Assembly: GCA_022419385.1 (NCBI GenBank)
Contig: JAJUBI010000002.1
Span: 5,270,001 to 5,334,000 of the forward strand
DNA from: Paraconiothyrium sp. Pb-2020
Lineage: Eukaryota; Ascomycota; Dothideomycetes; Pleosporales; Didymosphaeriaceae
Direction of reading: 5' to 3'
DNA length: 64,000 nt
A model generated the notes under the pieces. That model saw nothing but the letters and a program-made list of their open reading frames with translations, did not search any database and was not told the DNA's origin. Shown here in pieces: positions 33,725 to 47,100 of this stretch (positions within the stretch are counted from its first letter, which is position 1; every line of letters starts with the position of its first letter). The position numbers and the translations under genes were made by a program.

Positions 33725-35738
33725 GGTGCGATGGTTGTCGTGAACTATGACGCGTGAACACAGAGTGAGGTTGTATTCCTACGTGGGCGTTGGAGGCAGG
33801 AAGATCTGGGCAATAGAGACGCTGCGGTCGTCAGCGAGGATGATGGTTTCACTGCTTGATGACCCGTCTCCCTCTTTATACCTGGCCGCTCAGACTGAGA
33901 TTGCCTTCTCCATATGTGACGTATTGAGATTCCTGGTCATGGCATGATCGTAGACGAGGCCACCGCATCATCGCCGATTGCCTGGCAGACCAAAGGACCG
34001 TAATGAGTTTGATGATAGATGGAAACAGGAAGTCATCGCGACCGCTAGGTTGAAACAAAATAGGCGTTCAATGACGGACCGCAGACTCTTTCTGTAGCAA
34101 TTGTTGCCAAGGCGCAGGTTTCCACTAAATGATGCCGATGTTCCGACGGATCTTGAATCTCTTTACACTTGCAATAGTTCGCGAGGTTTACGGCGTCTTC
34201 GCAGTCAATGCGCATCACTGCCGAGGCTACTTGTCTACATAGCTACAGTAGGCTGGCATGACTTTATAGACTATAGCAACGACACTCTGCTAGAGCGATC
34301 TAATACTGATTGCAATGTTTCGGCTACAATCACGTTCCTCATTCTTGCGTCGTATCGCACGTTGGACACAGCCTGGAGAAATGGCTTATAGATCCCGCCT
34401 CTTGCGGATCTCGCAGAGGGCCTATCTAAAAATAGGACTAGTGCGGAAATGGCCATTAGATGTGGGGTTGATGCAACAAGATCCGGCCTAGTTCACTCTC
34501 GACGATCGCTCGCAAACAACCGCGCGAAGGAAGTACTACAGTGCCTTGAGAGAGGCTTTATCGTGGACTAATTCTGGGAGCTGTATCTTGGTGCCTTCCT
34601 AGAATGCGTTGGGTTCGCTCTAACGTTAGGACACCAGCCATCACACCGGAACCGGTTCTGGCTCCCATCGAAGCGAAAATTGCGTGTCACTCTTGGAGGC
34701 TTCTGAAGCCCTGTCTTGGTCGCCTCAGGACTATTTTCGGAACCTCTCTCGCTTAAGCTACTACGCACAAGCGTGTTTGGGTTCCTCACTGGGCAGTTCT
34801 AATGGTCCTACTCTCTTTCCTACAGTGGTCCCGACTAGATCCTCCGCGCCAGATACGATGATGGACCCATGTAGGGTTTGCCGCATACAGGGTGCAGGCG
34901 TGTCGATTTGGATCCTTGTAGCGTTTCCTTTCGCTTACTTCCCACGATAGGTAATTTTCGTTGCAAGTTAACGATTTCTGCTAATAAGGTGCTTGCAGTC
35001 AATACCCTTAGAGGTAAGGCGCAGGATTTACGCTACAAGGATCTAAACCTACGCGCCGGATGCTTGGTTTTTTAGTCACGTGATAAACCATCCACCTGGG
35101 CACCTGGGCAATCGTATAGCTGTGCAAGAGTCTGCTTTTCTCTATGTCCGTCTTTGGATTATTGAAACTATTATTACAGATACTAACAATCTCGAAGGCC
35201 AGCACTCGGGGCCGCCCTGGAAATTGCGTTAGATATATAGCTGTATGAGGAATGGGATTGGGCGAGGGTGCAAAAACTCTGGAAGAGCTGCACGAGATTG
35301 TGCCACAGGTTCAATTGAAACTCGTTCATTATTTTATCAGCCCAGATGTATATGAAGCATTTTAGGGCTTTTTGATAACTGAATTTTGCGAAATAAGGCG
35401 CCTCTTTGTTCAAATAATTCTCTGCGTACTCGGTTTCTTGCGGCATCTAGCATTGGCCCCGCTATCCGTGACGGTGCTGTATGAAATCCACAGTAGGAGT
35501 CGCGTTCTAGCATGGGATATGCCCATGGCCACTGACTGTCTGTGAGAGATGAACAGGGGGTAGTCAGGATTTGGTTGATATCTCCCATGGCCAACTTGCT
35601 GTGCTGTCAGTGGGAGCTACACCCACGCGTACAGAGCATCCGGCGTGTACCTAATGGCTGCGTGGCCAGTCTAATACTAACGACAGCAATGGCACTCAGC
35701 TTTGCATGAATCATTCGCCCCCTTCAAAATCCCCACGC
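33725..35738. other. Long gene-free stretch with secreted-protein promoter
   Basis: About 2 kb. The minus-strand TATAAAG at 33874-33880 lies some 150 bases upstream of the secreted-protein ATG. The rest contains only short ORFs with no recognisable product. No terminal inverted repeats were identified. Confidence 0.4.
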
Positions 35739-36668
35739 TCACTTGAAGCGCTCCGAGTATGCCTCAACCCACTCCCGGAACCCAGTGGCAGGTCTCCCCG
35801 TATACTTGCTCACATTCTCCTTGCCCTCCTCATAATGCGCCAGCCACGACCCATCTTCCAAGTCGGGGTTCGTGTCCCCTACCGCCCTAATCATATACTC
35901 CGCCATTGCCTTGGGAGCACCCCTAGCAAGGTACTGCGCCAACGCCTCGTCCGCGGCAATGCCTGCAACTTTGATTTCCTTCCCTAGTACCTCGCCAATA
36001 ATCTCCAGTGCCTGTTTCTGCGACAGAATCTGCGGACCATACAAAAAGATCTTGCGCTGCCCATCCCGGGGTGAACCCTCAGCCAAAATCGCCCCGATCA
36101 CTCCGCCCATATCCACGGGCGTAATACAATCGATTCTGAACCCGGGCCCATACATCTTGACCTCCCCAGCACGGATCCCCTCCTTTTGCCGCAACAAATT
36201 CGTGGCAAACGCCCCAGGACGCACAGCCACATACCCATCTGGCCCGTAAACTTCGTTCAGTGTAACCTCAACCCGCGCATGCGCGTACGGGATAGACTCG
36301 GTCGGCTGCACGTCCGCCGGCTGAGTATGCCCGATCGTAAAGCTGCTTAGGAACACGACGAAGTCGACGCCGGCAGCCTTAAGCGCCTCGACGGTGCCCT
36401 TCATATGGTCGGGCGTACCCATAGCGACGTAAATAAAGGCGCGCGTGGCGCCTGCGGTCTTGACGGCTGTGGCGACGGTGTCGGGCTTGCTGAGGTCGGC
36501 GTGGACGCGCGAGTAGTTGCCGGCTTTCTCGGTAGCGGGGGTGAGGCCTGGGATGGCCTTGGAGGGGTCGCGCATAGCGAGCCAGACTTTGGCGCCATTT
36601 TGGTGCGCGGTTTGGGCGGCGACGGAGCCAATGTTGCCTGTTGGACCAAAGACGATTACGGTGGCCAT
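35739..36668 (-). CDS. NmrA-like NAD(P)-binding reductase
   Basis: Uninterrupted 309-residue frame. The N-terminus has the Rossmann motif V-I-V-F-G-P-T-G-N-I-G, matching G-x-x-G-x-x-G, and V-V-F-L-S-S-F lies at the usual strand 5. Later landmarks are V-R-P-G-A-F-A-T-N-L and the D-M-G-G-V-I-G-A-I segment. It fits the NmrA/atypical SDR family, which includes redox sensors without catalysis and true reductases. There is no clear catalytic Tyr-x-x-x-Lys. No signal peptide or membrane helix. It sits between region B and the PKS-NRPS; whether it belongs to that cluster is unclear. Confidence 0.85.
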   Translation of the reverse strand: MATVIVFGPTGNIGSVAAQTAHQNGAKVWLAMRDPSKAIPGLTPATEKAGNYSRVHADLSKPDTVATAVKTAGATRAFIYVAMGTPDHMKGTVEALKAAGVDFVVFLSSFTIGHTQPADVQPTESIPYAHARVEVTLNEVYGPDGYVAVRPGAFATNLLRQKEGIRAGEVKMYGPGFRIDCITPVDMGGVIGAILAEGSPRDGQRKIFLYGPQILSQKQALEIIGEVLGKEIKVAGIAADEALAQYLARGAPKAMAEYMIRAVGDTNPDLEDGSWLAHYEEGKENVSKYTGRPATGFREWVEAYSERFK

Positions 36669-38115
36669 TTTGGAGTTGTGAAGAGGGTGTAACGTACTTA
36701 GGCCGCGTTTCCTCCAGCTAGCAGCCAGTTATCAGGGCCCGTTGAATGAGGTGGTGAATCAGGTAATCTTAGTAACGTCACCATCCGAACATCTTACAAA
36801 TGTGGGTCTCAGCATTTTCCTGTTAGAGGCACTATACCTAAACTTACTAACTTTGCTGCTTACGTTCTACTTCTATTATAGGCCAAAATTTGATATTTAA
36901 CGCTTGAAATTACGTCCCTCTAGATCTATAGACCCCAATACGCGCTTAATTAGATAGATAATAGATAGGTCATGTTTGGCCGTTGACTAGCGTGGAACAC
37001 TCGTTGGCCCGGCCTAATCGTTCCCATCTGGAGTAACCATTGCCTTAATGGGCGAGCGACTCACCCTGCCCACTTCCCACCAAAATATACTAGCATCAGC
37101 AAGTCGTAATGTGGTCGGTCTATCCTACTCGCACCGTTCCAGTCATAGCTTCGTTTTACGTCATATAGAGTAATATATTGACTGTGAAAAGATTTCAAAG
37201 CCGTAGACGTCCCCACGATACAGTATCATGTTCTGCAGCTGCGATGATCGCCAAGATGACTCCGAGAGACATCTCACGAGGGACTAAGTGAAAATCACAA
37301 ACTTTTTGGATATACCCACAAGCACCGCATCAATAGTGAAAAGTCAGTCAATTTCTTATCCGAAGCCTCGTTGTAGCCACGGTGACGCACTCGACCAACC
37401 CAAAACACCCTTCCTTCACATCAACGAACGATATCAGCCTATCAAGCCTAGCACTTCCGTAATCATGAGTATCCCCTGAATCTATCCTGAAATACCGGAA
37501 CAAGAGAACGCCCTTGACAAGTATACCCTCCGATGACAAACCGTAGCCAGTCGCATTAGAATACTACCGAAATACGTCACTGACCATGTCGAATCGCGAC
37601 TGGAAAAGACCAAGCCAACGAGCCAAAACCTGCTATGGACAATATCCTGCACAGGACAAAAGCCCGACAACGGGCAACCATTTGGATAGCAGAAGGCGCA
37701 AGGCTCCGCATTGAAGTGTTCGATGTATATCAAGAAAAGCAACCTATGACGGCACGAGTTACTCAGGTGGGGGATCAGAGGATCATTGAAAGAAGTGACA
37801 AGAATCACGAGGTTGAAGGCTTCGAAGAGGGCAAAATGCTAATCGAAGAGGTAAGGTTTCGAAGGAAAGTTCGTTTTTCCCCCGGCTTAGCGATTTTCGG
37901 GGAGGGCCTGTAAAACTCAGTTATTTGGACCAAGCGGATAGGAACATATAAATGCATGATGCAATATCTCGGAACGGAAATGACTATCTCTACTTTGAAG
38001 GCATTATGGACCTCCAGTAGAGTGATGGGGGTAAGATGGAATGGCAATGTACACGAGGTAACATGTAGTGAGAAATTTCCGCTTAGCAAACTACTAACTA
38101 TAGAACACATCTAAA
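36669..38115. other. Gene-free stretch, AT-rich in part
   Basis: About 1.4 kb between the NmrA-like gene start and the PKS-NRPS 3' end. An AT-rich patch lies near 36830-36990. A plus-strand 92-codon ORF at 37635-37913 is charged and has no family pattern; I do not call it a gene. Confidence 0.4.
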
Positions 38116-41100
38116 CTACTTCAAATCACTCTTCTTGAGGAGCCGTTGCCACACGACAGGCGGCGCGCGACACACCGTCTCGAAATAAGCTACAAGCACC
38201 GAGTCCATTCCTAGCTTCGCCGCGCGTCTGGCCCAATCATGAAGCGCCAGTTTCTCGGCGTCACGTCCCGTCGCGGCATCAATGAAGCTCTTGATGTCGT
38301 CGAATGGGATATCGATATCACCACGTTCGTGAAGATACCGCACTGGAAAGTACTCCTGGTCGTGATGAATGGTAACATGGATCTCAGCCATCATGCTAGC
38401 GACCACATTATCTAATCTGGTCAAATTGATGAAGCCACGGAGGTTCGGCGAGACTGGCACAGCATTGGCGAGCTTGCAGTATTTGAGTAGATTGCTTACG
38501 ACGTCGAGACTGTTGATATCGGCTCGTGAAGTAAGGGCGCTGCGCTGAACACTGGTGGGGCGATGGATCCAAATAGGCCATTTGCCGTCGCTGTGCTGGT
38601 GGACCTTCTCCAGGTATCGCTCGCTTGCCCACTTGGACGCACTGTACCCATCAAACGCATCGGAGGGTGGCGGATAGTAAGCCGCCGACTCTTCGTCGAA
38701 CTCGCTTAGCCCAGAGTATTGCAGGATGCTCGCTGTCGAGACATAGTGAATAGGCATCTTCTTGCCAGCGAGCAAGCACATCGAAACAATTTCTTTTGTG
38801 GCATGTAAATTGACCGCTCGCAGCGATCGGTACGTTTTGAGGTGAGAAGTGTCGGCCCCATTGTGAATGATCCGATCTGCTTCTCGGAAGATGAGGGTGG
38901 CTGTGGCTTCGTCTAGCCCCAGACGTGACAGTGCGAGATCTCCCTCATGCGGAATCACCTTTGGATGTGCAAGAAGTGGAAGCGAGGATACACGGGTGCG
39001 CATGTTTCGCAATGCAACGCAATGTATCTTCTCAACGTTTGCGTCGTCGACCAACGCCTGTAAGAAGGCTTGTCCAAGCAGACCAGTAGCTCCCGTAAGG
39101 ATCACCACCTTGGTAGGCGCGCGGAGAGGAATTTTAGCATTCTTCAGTGCCGAGTCGAGTGATACTGGAACGGCAGTTTCCAATTCCCAGTCGAAACACT
39201 CCGATCCCGACCTCCTCTTGTCGTCGATGCGTTTTGACATGGCCCCTAAAGTGCTAGCTTCAAACATTTCCGCAAAAGGAAAGTCGAAGCCAAAGCCCTT
39301 CTGTATCTGTGATTGTAGTCGCAAAAGAAGCATAGAGGTGCCGCCAACGTGGAAGAAATCGGTGTCAGGCCGGATGCGGTGCCGCCTAGAGACATCCTTT
39401 GAAATGATGTCTTGCCACATCTTCTTTAATCGTGCCTCAGTTTGTGTAAGGATTGCGTCGGAAGCCTTGTCGTCGTCATCAATCTCACTGACATTCGGCA
39501 ATTCTGGAAGCGGTAATGATGCAACTGCTCTACGATCCAGCTTTCCCGAGCTCATCATAGGTAATTCTTGGACGGCGATCGCCACAGCCGGCCACATGTA
39601 CTGCGGCAAAGGGAGATTAGAAGACAACTCACTCAACACATGCTGGTGATCATTCTCGGCTGGGCAGTGGTTGGGGTCGAATCTGACATGGGCAACCAGA
39701 AACTCGGGGCTCTGAGGGGATGTGCGAGTGACCGATACAACAACATCGGTGAGTAGGCCATTGGACTCCTTGAGCATGACATTTTCGATCTCTTGGAGGT
39801 CAACGCGCAAGCCTCGAAGTTTGTGTTGGGTATCGCCAGATCTGCGGCCTTCTATGAGTAGACAACCGCCCTTGCGCCATCGCCCGTTGTCTCCGGTGCG
39901 GTGCATAGTAGTCCACCCGCAAGACCTGAACGATGCTGGGGCGTAAGGGTCTGGTAAGAATCTCTCTTCTGTCAACACTGCATTATCCAGATAGCCTGAA
40001 GCAACGCCTGCCCCACCGATATATATCTCGCCTTGAACGCCGGGCGGGACTGGCCGGAGTTGTTCGTCCAAAACATAGACAGAATAATTCGGGAACGGTC
40101 CACCAACGGCAGGTGTCTTGTCGTCATCCCCATAGAAAAGCTCCATGGCTGTAGTGATGAAGGTGATCTCGGTCGGGCCGTACATGTGAAAAAAGCGCGG
40201 TCGGGGTTGAGGTCCAAGGGTGGCCTGCAGTTCCAGCACAATGTTCGTACCTGGCTCGCCCCCGCACATGGCCGTTTTCCAATATATAGAATTTGCAAGG
40301 CTTTCACTGTCCCCGTATCGCAACCAATTGCTGTACTCAGAAGGCACGCCCTGGGTAACGGTAACGCCCTCGGAGGCGATGATTTGGGTAATGGCGCGAG
40401 CATCCACTCGCATGGCACGAGGGACAATGCACACTGTCCCTCCGTATGCGAGCGCAAAGAAGGACTGGAGATAGGCCATATCGAAGCCTGAAGAGCTTTG
40501 TTGCAGCACCGTGTCTCTGCCTCCGGATCTGAATAAGGGTGGAACAAATTCAGCCCAATTCCTGAACCCGCCATGCTTCAGAACAATACCCTTGGGAACG
40601 CCTGTAGATCCACTCGTGTATAAGATCATGGCTGGATCATCCGCTTTTGGCAGTGTTAGGGCATCGACCGTCTGGGTCTTGTCGGGAACGAAAGCGGAAA
40701 CCTGCTCGACATTGATGATTTTGCGAACACCATCCGTGTTAAGGTGTTTCGTAGCCTGAGTTCCGGTACTGGAATCGACAAGAATATATTGAGCTTTGCT
40801 GTTGTCCGCCATGTCTGCAAGACGCTTGACTAGCGTTCCGGCATCAAATGGTACGCAGACGGCCCCGCTGCCAAACACGCCCAGAACAGAGCAAAGCCAG
40901 TCTGGAGTCGGCTCTTGATAGACTGCGACAATACAGCCGGCGTTACATCCTTCAGCCCGAAGGACCGAAGCTATTCCCTGAGCCTTTTGCAGCATCTCAG
41001 CGTAGGTCATCGACTTGCCGCCAAATGGGAGCTTGAGTGCCGCATCGTTAGGATTCAAGTTCGCCACAGCCTCGACCTGACCGATAATGGATTGATACGG

Positions 41101-44100
41101 CCATTGAGATGAAATAGATTCCCCTATACTCATACTGTTAGCAGCCACGTGACACATCGTTGGAATTGAGAGTAATGGGTGGAAATTGTTACCTCTGCCA
41201 AAACGGAGCGCACGCTCAATGTCTTCCGCATCAAAGATATGTGGATCTGCAAATGCGGCACTCGGAGTGCTCACGAGAGAATTAATCAACTTCTCGTAGC
41301 TCCTGAGCAGGAACCGGACATCTTCCTCTCCGTACATGTCTCCACGAGTGAGAAGCATCAGATGGCAAGTGTCATCTCCTGCATCATCTATGATATCAAG
41401 AGAGATATCATAAGGAAGCTCTGATGCCTGGAAGGACAGTAGTTCTAGTTGGCATTCGCCCCATGCCTGTGTTTTGCGCATTCCTTGGCGATAGTCGAAG
41501 AAGGCCTGGAAAATGGGTGCGTGGGTTGCTGAACGGGAAACACCGAGGCTGCGACAAGTCAGTGATTTCTCTGTATTGCAGCTTATGAATAAGACGACAG
41601 GGGGAATGTATACTTACTCATTCAATAAGAGCTGGAAAGGAATATCCGAGTGTGCTAGTGCTGAAGTAGACTTGGCCTTGGTCTTCTGGAGCTCGCCTTC
41701 AAATTTCTGCAATGCGCTGTTCGAGAAGCGCAAGGGCAAGAGATTGATATATGGACCTAGGCCATCCATAGCGCCTTCATGAGACCTATTGGCATCCGCT
41801 ATGCCAATGCAAACCTCCTCTGCTTCGGCAAATCGTGATAGGAGTGCACGGAAGACGGTGAGGAAGAAATGGAAGGGGCGAACTTTGCAGCGTCGACAGA
41901 TATCCCAGATACGCGATTTCATCGCTGCATCTATCGAAAGATCATCCCTACAGTTCTGATAACTCGTTTGCACTGGCCGAGTTATGACTGGAGAGATACG
42001 CAACACTGGAAGCGGCGGTGGACAGGGCGTAAGTTCCTTCCTCCAAAACCGCAAACTATCTTCCATTTCGCCAGTCTTGAAGGCGTCAATTTGGGTCCGA
42101 ACAAAGGTAGAGTATTGAAAGACTGGAGCGCTGTTGTCGACTGCAGCCTCGTTTTCGTATAGTCGCAATAAGTCTCGTGTAAGGATGGTGCCCGATATCC
42201 CGTCCATGACCAGAGAGTGCGTTCCATATAAGAGGAAATGGACGTCTGATGATAACTCCAGGAGCAGTACTCGCAGACATTCTCCTGACTCCAAATTATA
42301 AGTGTACTCTTGGAGCTCTCGAGTAGCAGTCGCAACTTCCCCCTCACTAGTAATTTGTCTGCGCTCCAAGCACAACGAACCACTCTCCATGATGCCTTGT
42401 TGCGGCCGGTCATCGACGACTCTGAAACAGGTACGCAAAACCTCGTGATGTTTGGCGAGGTGTACTATGGCCCTTTCCAAATCCGGAATGCGAAGACGGC
42501 CTGTGATCTTGAACACCCCTGTATGATTAAGCCCAGCCATGTTGTCCAGAAACTTCAACACGAACCAGAACATGGTCTGGCTGAATGATAGTTCTATGAA
42601 CCGTTCTATGATCGTATCTCCGCGGCTACGAGTGATGATAACTGGACTTAATTGCTCTTCTGGTGGGGTGCTTGGGGGACTCTTCGACGCTGCTGTGGAG
42701 GATACATCCATTTCCGTGGTGGCTGTGGAAGATGACCCGTCCGTGCCGCCCGTATCGGAAGATGAAGACGAAGAAGAAGCGACAACGACTGATTCTTCGC
42801 TCTTCTTGGTTTCTTTCAGCACGACCGCCGGCTGAGATGACTGGTTCTCGCGCTGTGCCAAATCTCCACCAGCTCCAGATACAACATTGGGTATGAGGTC
42901 AGTGGATAGATTGTCCTTGGCGATGGCGACAAGCTGGCGAACAGACAAACCGCTAAGAATTTTCATCACCGGCAGATTGACGTTGACTGTCTTCAGAAAC
43001 CACGTACGGATCTCAACAGCGAGGAGAGAATCGAGACCAATGCCGTCCAGGGTAAGGTCTAAAAATTCAGAGTCGCTCAGATCAGTGCCCCCTTGAACCT
43101 GGAAAAGCGAGCAAATGAAGGGCTTCAAAGCATCTGTCATCACCTGCAATACTTGGGCAGTACTCTTGGCAAGTAGGAGGAGAGACTTGACAGAAGCCTT
43201 CGCTATGGAAGTTTTGGAGACATCGGCGGTTTCGTCGTTTCGAATGAAATGCGTCGCAGTTGGATTGTCGAACCAATACGGTGGTTTCTCGGGATTTGAG
43301 CCGACCTTGTGCAGTCCCAGTGCGATTTCAAAATATCCATCGGACTCTGAATGCGTGCGTCCAGCCAGCACAGCTTCAGCAAACAGCTTATGGAAGTCTT
43401 GTTCAGATGTGAGGGAATAGCCAGTGGTGCGCGGAAAGTTCGTCTTGGTCCTATCGCTCTTCTCCGTAACATATCCAACGCCCAAAATGGGCGCAATGTG
43501 TATGACCGAGGCAGCAAGGCCGCGTTGTCTCCGCTGTTCAACGAGACTAGTCATGAACATGTTGGCGGCCGCGTAATTCGCTTGTCCAGGGTTTCCGGTA
43601 ACGGCAACGATGGACGAAAAGGCGATGTAGAACTCAAGATCAACGTTGAAAAATATCTTGTCCAGGTTCAGCGTGCCTTTCACTTTGGGGCGACAGACCG
43701 TTTCCATGTCTTCGAGCGCCATGTTGCTGAGTGTCGTATCCACCAACACCATAGCGGCCGATGCGACGCCTCCGACTGGTGGCATGGCGGAACAGATGTC
43801 AAGATATAAAGACTTGGTCTGGACCAGGTTCGTAAGATCACTACACAAGATAATTCATTAGTCAAATTCGATAGGCAATGCTTGATATAATAAAGTTGTC
43901 ACGGAATTTGTTAATGCTCCCACTTACTTGGAATGTACTTTGACGACCGCACCCAGAGACGCCATTCTCTCTTGCCATGCACGAGACACGTTAGGATTGC
44001 GGCTAGTCATGACGATGTATCTGGCACCTTTCTCAATCATCCATTCGCAAAGAGATAGACCCAGGCTGCCGGTGAGTCCAGCAAGCCAGTATGTCTTGGT

Positions 44101-47100
44101 GTTGGAGAACATGTTTCGATCGTCAACGGGGCGGATTTGAACCTGAGCCTGGAATGCAGACTCCCATTTCAAAACAATATGGCGAGCTTTACCATCATTT
44201 CCAGAGCTGATGGCGATATTGACATCCGATATCCGGTCAATCGGAATGACAGGGCTCTCCAAGCTCAAGTGGGGTAGGTCTTCCAAAGCACGTCTAATGG
44301 CTGTGTCCAGGAGAGTACGTAGATTCAAGTCGGAGGATCCAGTGGCACCGAGATCAACATCTGCTCTAATTTCATGCAGTTCAGCAATGGACGTGACTTT
44401 GCATCGTTGGGGTAGATGTAAGCGGATCCGGGCTGTAGAGTCTACAACGTCCCTTTCACGGGTATCGTTGCAAATCAGGAAGACGGAGGCATCCTTGGGC
44501 AAAAGATCGCGGACGATTCGAGCGGGAGCTTGAGGGTGGATCCATGACCACCCAAGAAGTTCGCATCGCTGCGTACTCATGGTGGACGAGAGTATCGTTA
44601 CACCCACCTGGTTGCCTGCGGCCTCCTTCTTGATCATCGTTGCAAAAGCGGGCTCCGGCTCGTAGAGGACTACATGATCGCTGTGGGACAAGCCGCTAAG
44701 AATGTCCATGGTAAGAATGTTCCCGGCCACGATACGGAGAAATCGAGCCGTGACCTCTGGTTCACTAAGGAGCATCTCTTCTCTACTCGATAGAACCCTT
44801 GATAGGGCTTGCAGAGAAGGGATGGAAGGGGCGAGTTCGCTTGATAGTATAACCCGTAACGAGCCCTTATCCCTTGCAAGGCTCACGTGAGCGTATCCAA
44901 GACCTTTGACTCTGCAGGCCAAAAGAAGTGAGTGTGTGAGGTGTAGTAAGTCAGAGCTGGCCTCTCGTTCAAATTCCTCGAGATAGTACTCTTTACGGTG
45001 CGTGTCAAACCTAATAGTGACATCGTGTACGTCCGATATCTCACCCTCGCGTTCCTGGAGTGTCTTGGTTGCGTAAATGGGACGGCGGGCGGCATTGTAA
45101 CGATCGTTCAGATCCTTCTTGGGAATGATACGTGGAATGAGTGTTTGTCCCTCTTTGTCGAGAACAAATTCTCGCTCGACCGTTGTGAGCAGAGGGAGAC
45201 TACTTTCTGTATTGTCCCTTCGTGGAGCCCAGGCTAATCCGGCCTTGAAGCGAAGAAGGTACTCCCCAATCAACCTGGAGTCCAAAGAACCGGCCCCTTC
45301 AAAATCCAGGAACTGGAACGCCAGTGTGGGTATCTCAAGCAGCGCCGCACGTACCAGTCCAACTGTCACTGTGGTTGAGAAAGCTCGAGTCAGCATCGTT
45401 CCTCAAAAGAGTAGCTTCAATTTCAAGTTCAAGCGTGCAAAAGGATTTCGGAAGACTATATGAAAGTAGATTGAATGCCCGGATGACTTACTATTGGCGA
45501 AGGGATCCTGAGCACGCCGCCCCTGCGTGATCCACAACACTGAGCCAGCATTATGTAAGACATATTTCATTGATCGAAGATCGTGGTCAGTGAGATCTTG
45601 GAACATTGGCTTATCGATGTCGGAGAGACTCAAAATCGTTGTCTGGGAAGAGATGTGCACATTCAGAGCTGCGACATCCGCAAGCGAGTGGAGGTGTGTC
45701 ATCTTGGCAAAGTACTTCTTCAAGAGCAACTGCAATTGGCAAACGATCTCTGCGGCTGTAGAGTTCTCACCGCCGACAATTAGCAATTCCTGCATTGAAG
45801 GTTCGGACGCGGGGTTTATTAGTTGCAGTGCTTGTGGAGAGACAGCTAGCGGGTCGCGGAGGAAGTTTACTCGGGCATCGACGGCCTGCGAAACGAAGAC
45901 AGTATTCGGAGTCAAGAGAGGATCGACAACAGCGACCTGAGAATCGCACCCAGAAAACCCAGTGCTGCGTAAAAGCTCATTCCATTCGGACACGGCGAGA
46001 TTGGGGCCCAAGCTTCGGCCATCATTTTCTGCGCCTAGCCACCAGCCAGGGAATGCACCAAAAATTGTTCCGAGACGTGCAGTGTCGTTGTTGATCCCCT
46101 CATTGACGACGAGATAGCCACCAGGCTTGAGTAGTCGCCTCGTGTTCAGGAGAGATTGACGCATCACCGGCGTCGCATGGAGTACCTGAGACGCAACAAT
46201 CAAATCATAAGCCTTCTCTGCGTAGCCCTGGTGGAAAGGGTCTTTGCTGATGTCCAGGACTTTGTATGCCAACCGTGAAGATGACGACAGCGAACTAAAT
46301 TGTTCTTTCGCCCTGAGGAAGAATCCTGCGGAGATATCGGTAAAGGTGTACGACGAGAAGCTGTCGCCCACCATATCGAGAATCGCCTTTGTCGCACCAC
46401 CAGTTCCAGCTCCAATCTCGAGGATGTTCATATGGGGATATCTGTGCGTGATCTGCTTGACGGTTCTTGCGAGATACTTGGTATGATGGGCCATGCCAAG
46501 AGCGACAGGGTAGAAATCGTTCAGAAGATCATCTTTCATGGTCAGCTCGATCGCCGACGTCTTGCCTTTCACAATGTCGTGCAGGTTTTCGCCGATCCTT
46601 GTTAGGAGCTTGTAGTCGACGACATCTGTAAATGGCTTCGACGCTGCAGCGATGGTTGCTTGTGTATCCTGGAACCATTCCTCTTTCCAAAAAGGTAGCT
46701 GACCATTTGCAATTCGAGAATCGACGTGTTTAGCGAAGGTAAAAAGTCTACTGAGAGGTTGCTCGTCATTTCGAGATGGGTGATTGAGGGGAATGGAATT
46801 CTGTAGTTGCTTTAGGTAGTAGAAAGATAGTCTCTCGAGAAAGCGAGCCAGCTCAAGCTCTCGTGGGTCGGGAATCGGACTCAAATCGTAGGCAGCCTTT
46901 GCAGCATCCGGGAACGCACTGTCCCATACCATAACGGACATTATTTCCCGGTCGTCCTGAGCAGTAGGTGGAGAGAACGGAACGCAGTCGAGCCCTTCGA
47001 CTTGAACCATTGCGTAGCTAGACTCATCCAAAGCCGAGAACGAATGTCCCCGTGGAGGGTACACATCTACATCACCCTTGAAGGAATCGGCCATTCTGTG

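Noticed and set aside
33011..33757. 248-codon plus-strand ORF overlapping the secreted protein
   Set aside because: It is antisense to a frame with a clear signal peptide and ordered cysteines, and has no family pattern itself.
37635..37913. 92-codon plus-strand ORF
   Set aside because: No recognised family, no clear promoter or splice partner; kept as uncalled.
38867..39649. 260-codon plus-strand ORF inside the PKS-NRPS
   Set aside because: It is a shadow of the R/T/A coding region on the other strand.
41140..41200. Possible intron (GTAACA...AACAG) in the C-A linker of the PKS-NRPS
   Set aside because: Removing it breaks the frame at once, while the unspliced frame continues into the A domain.
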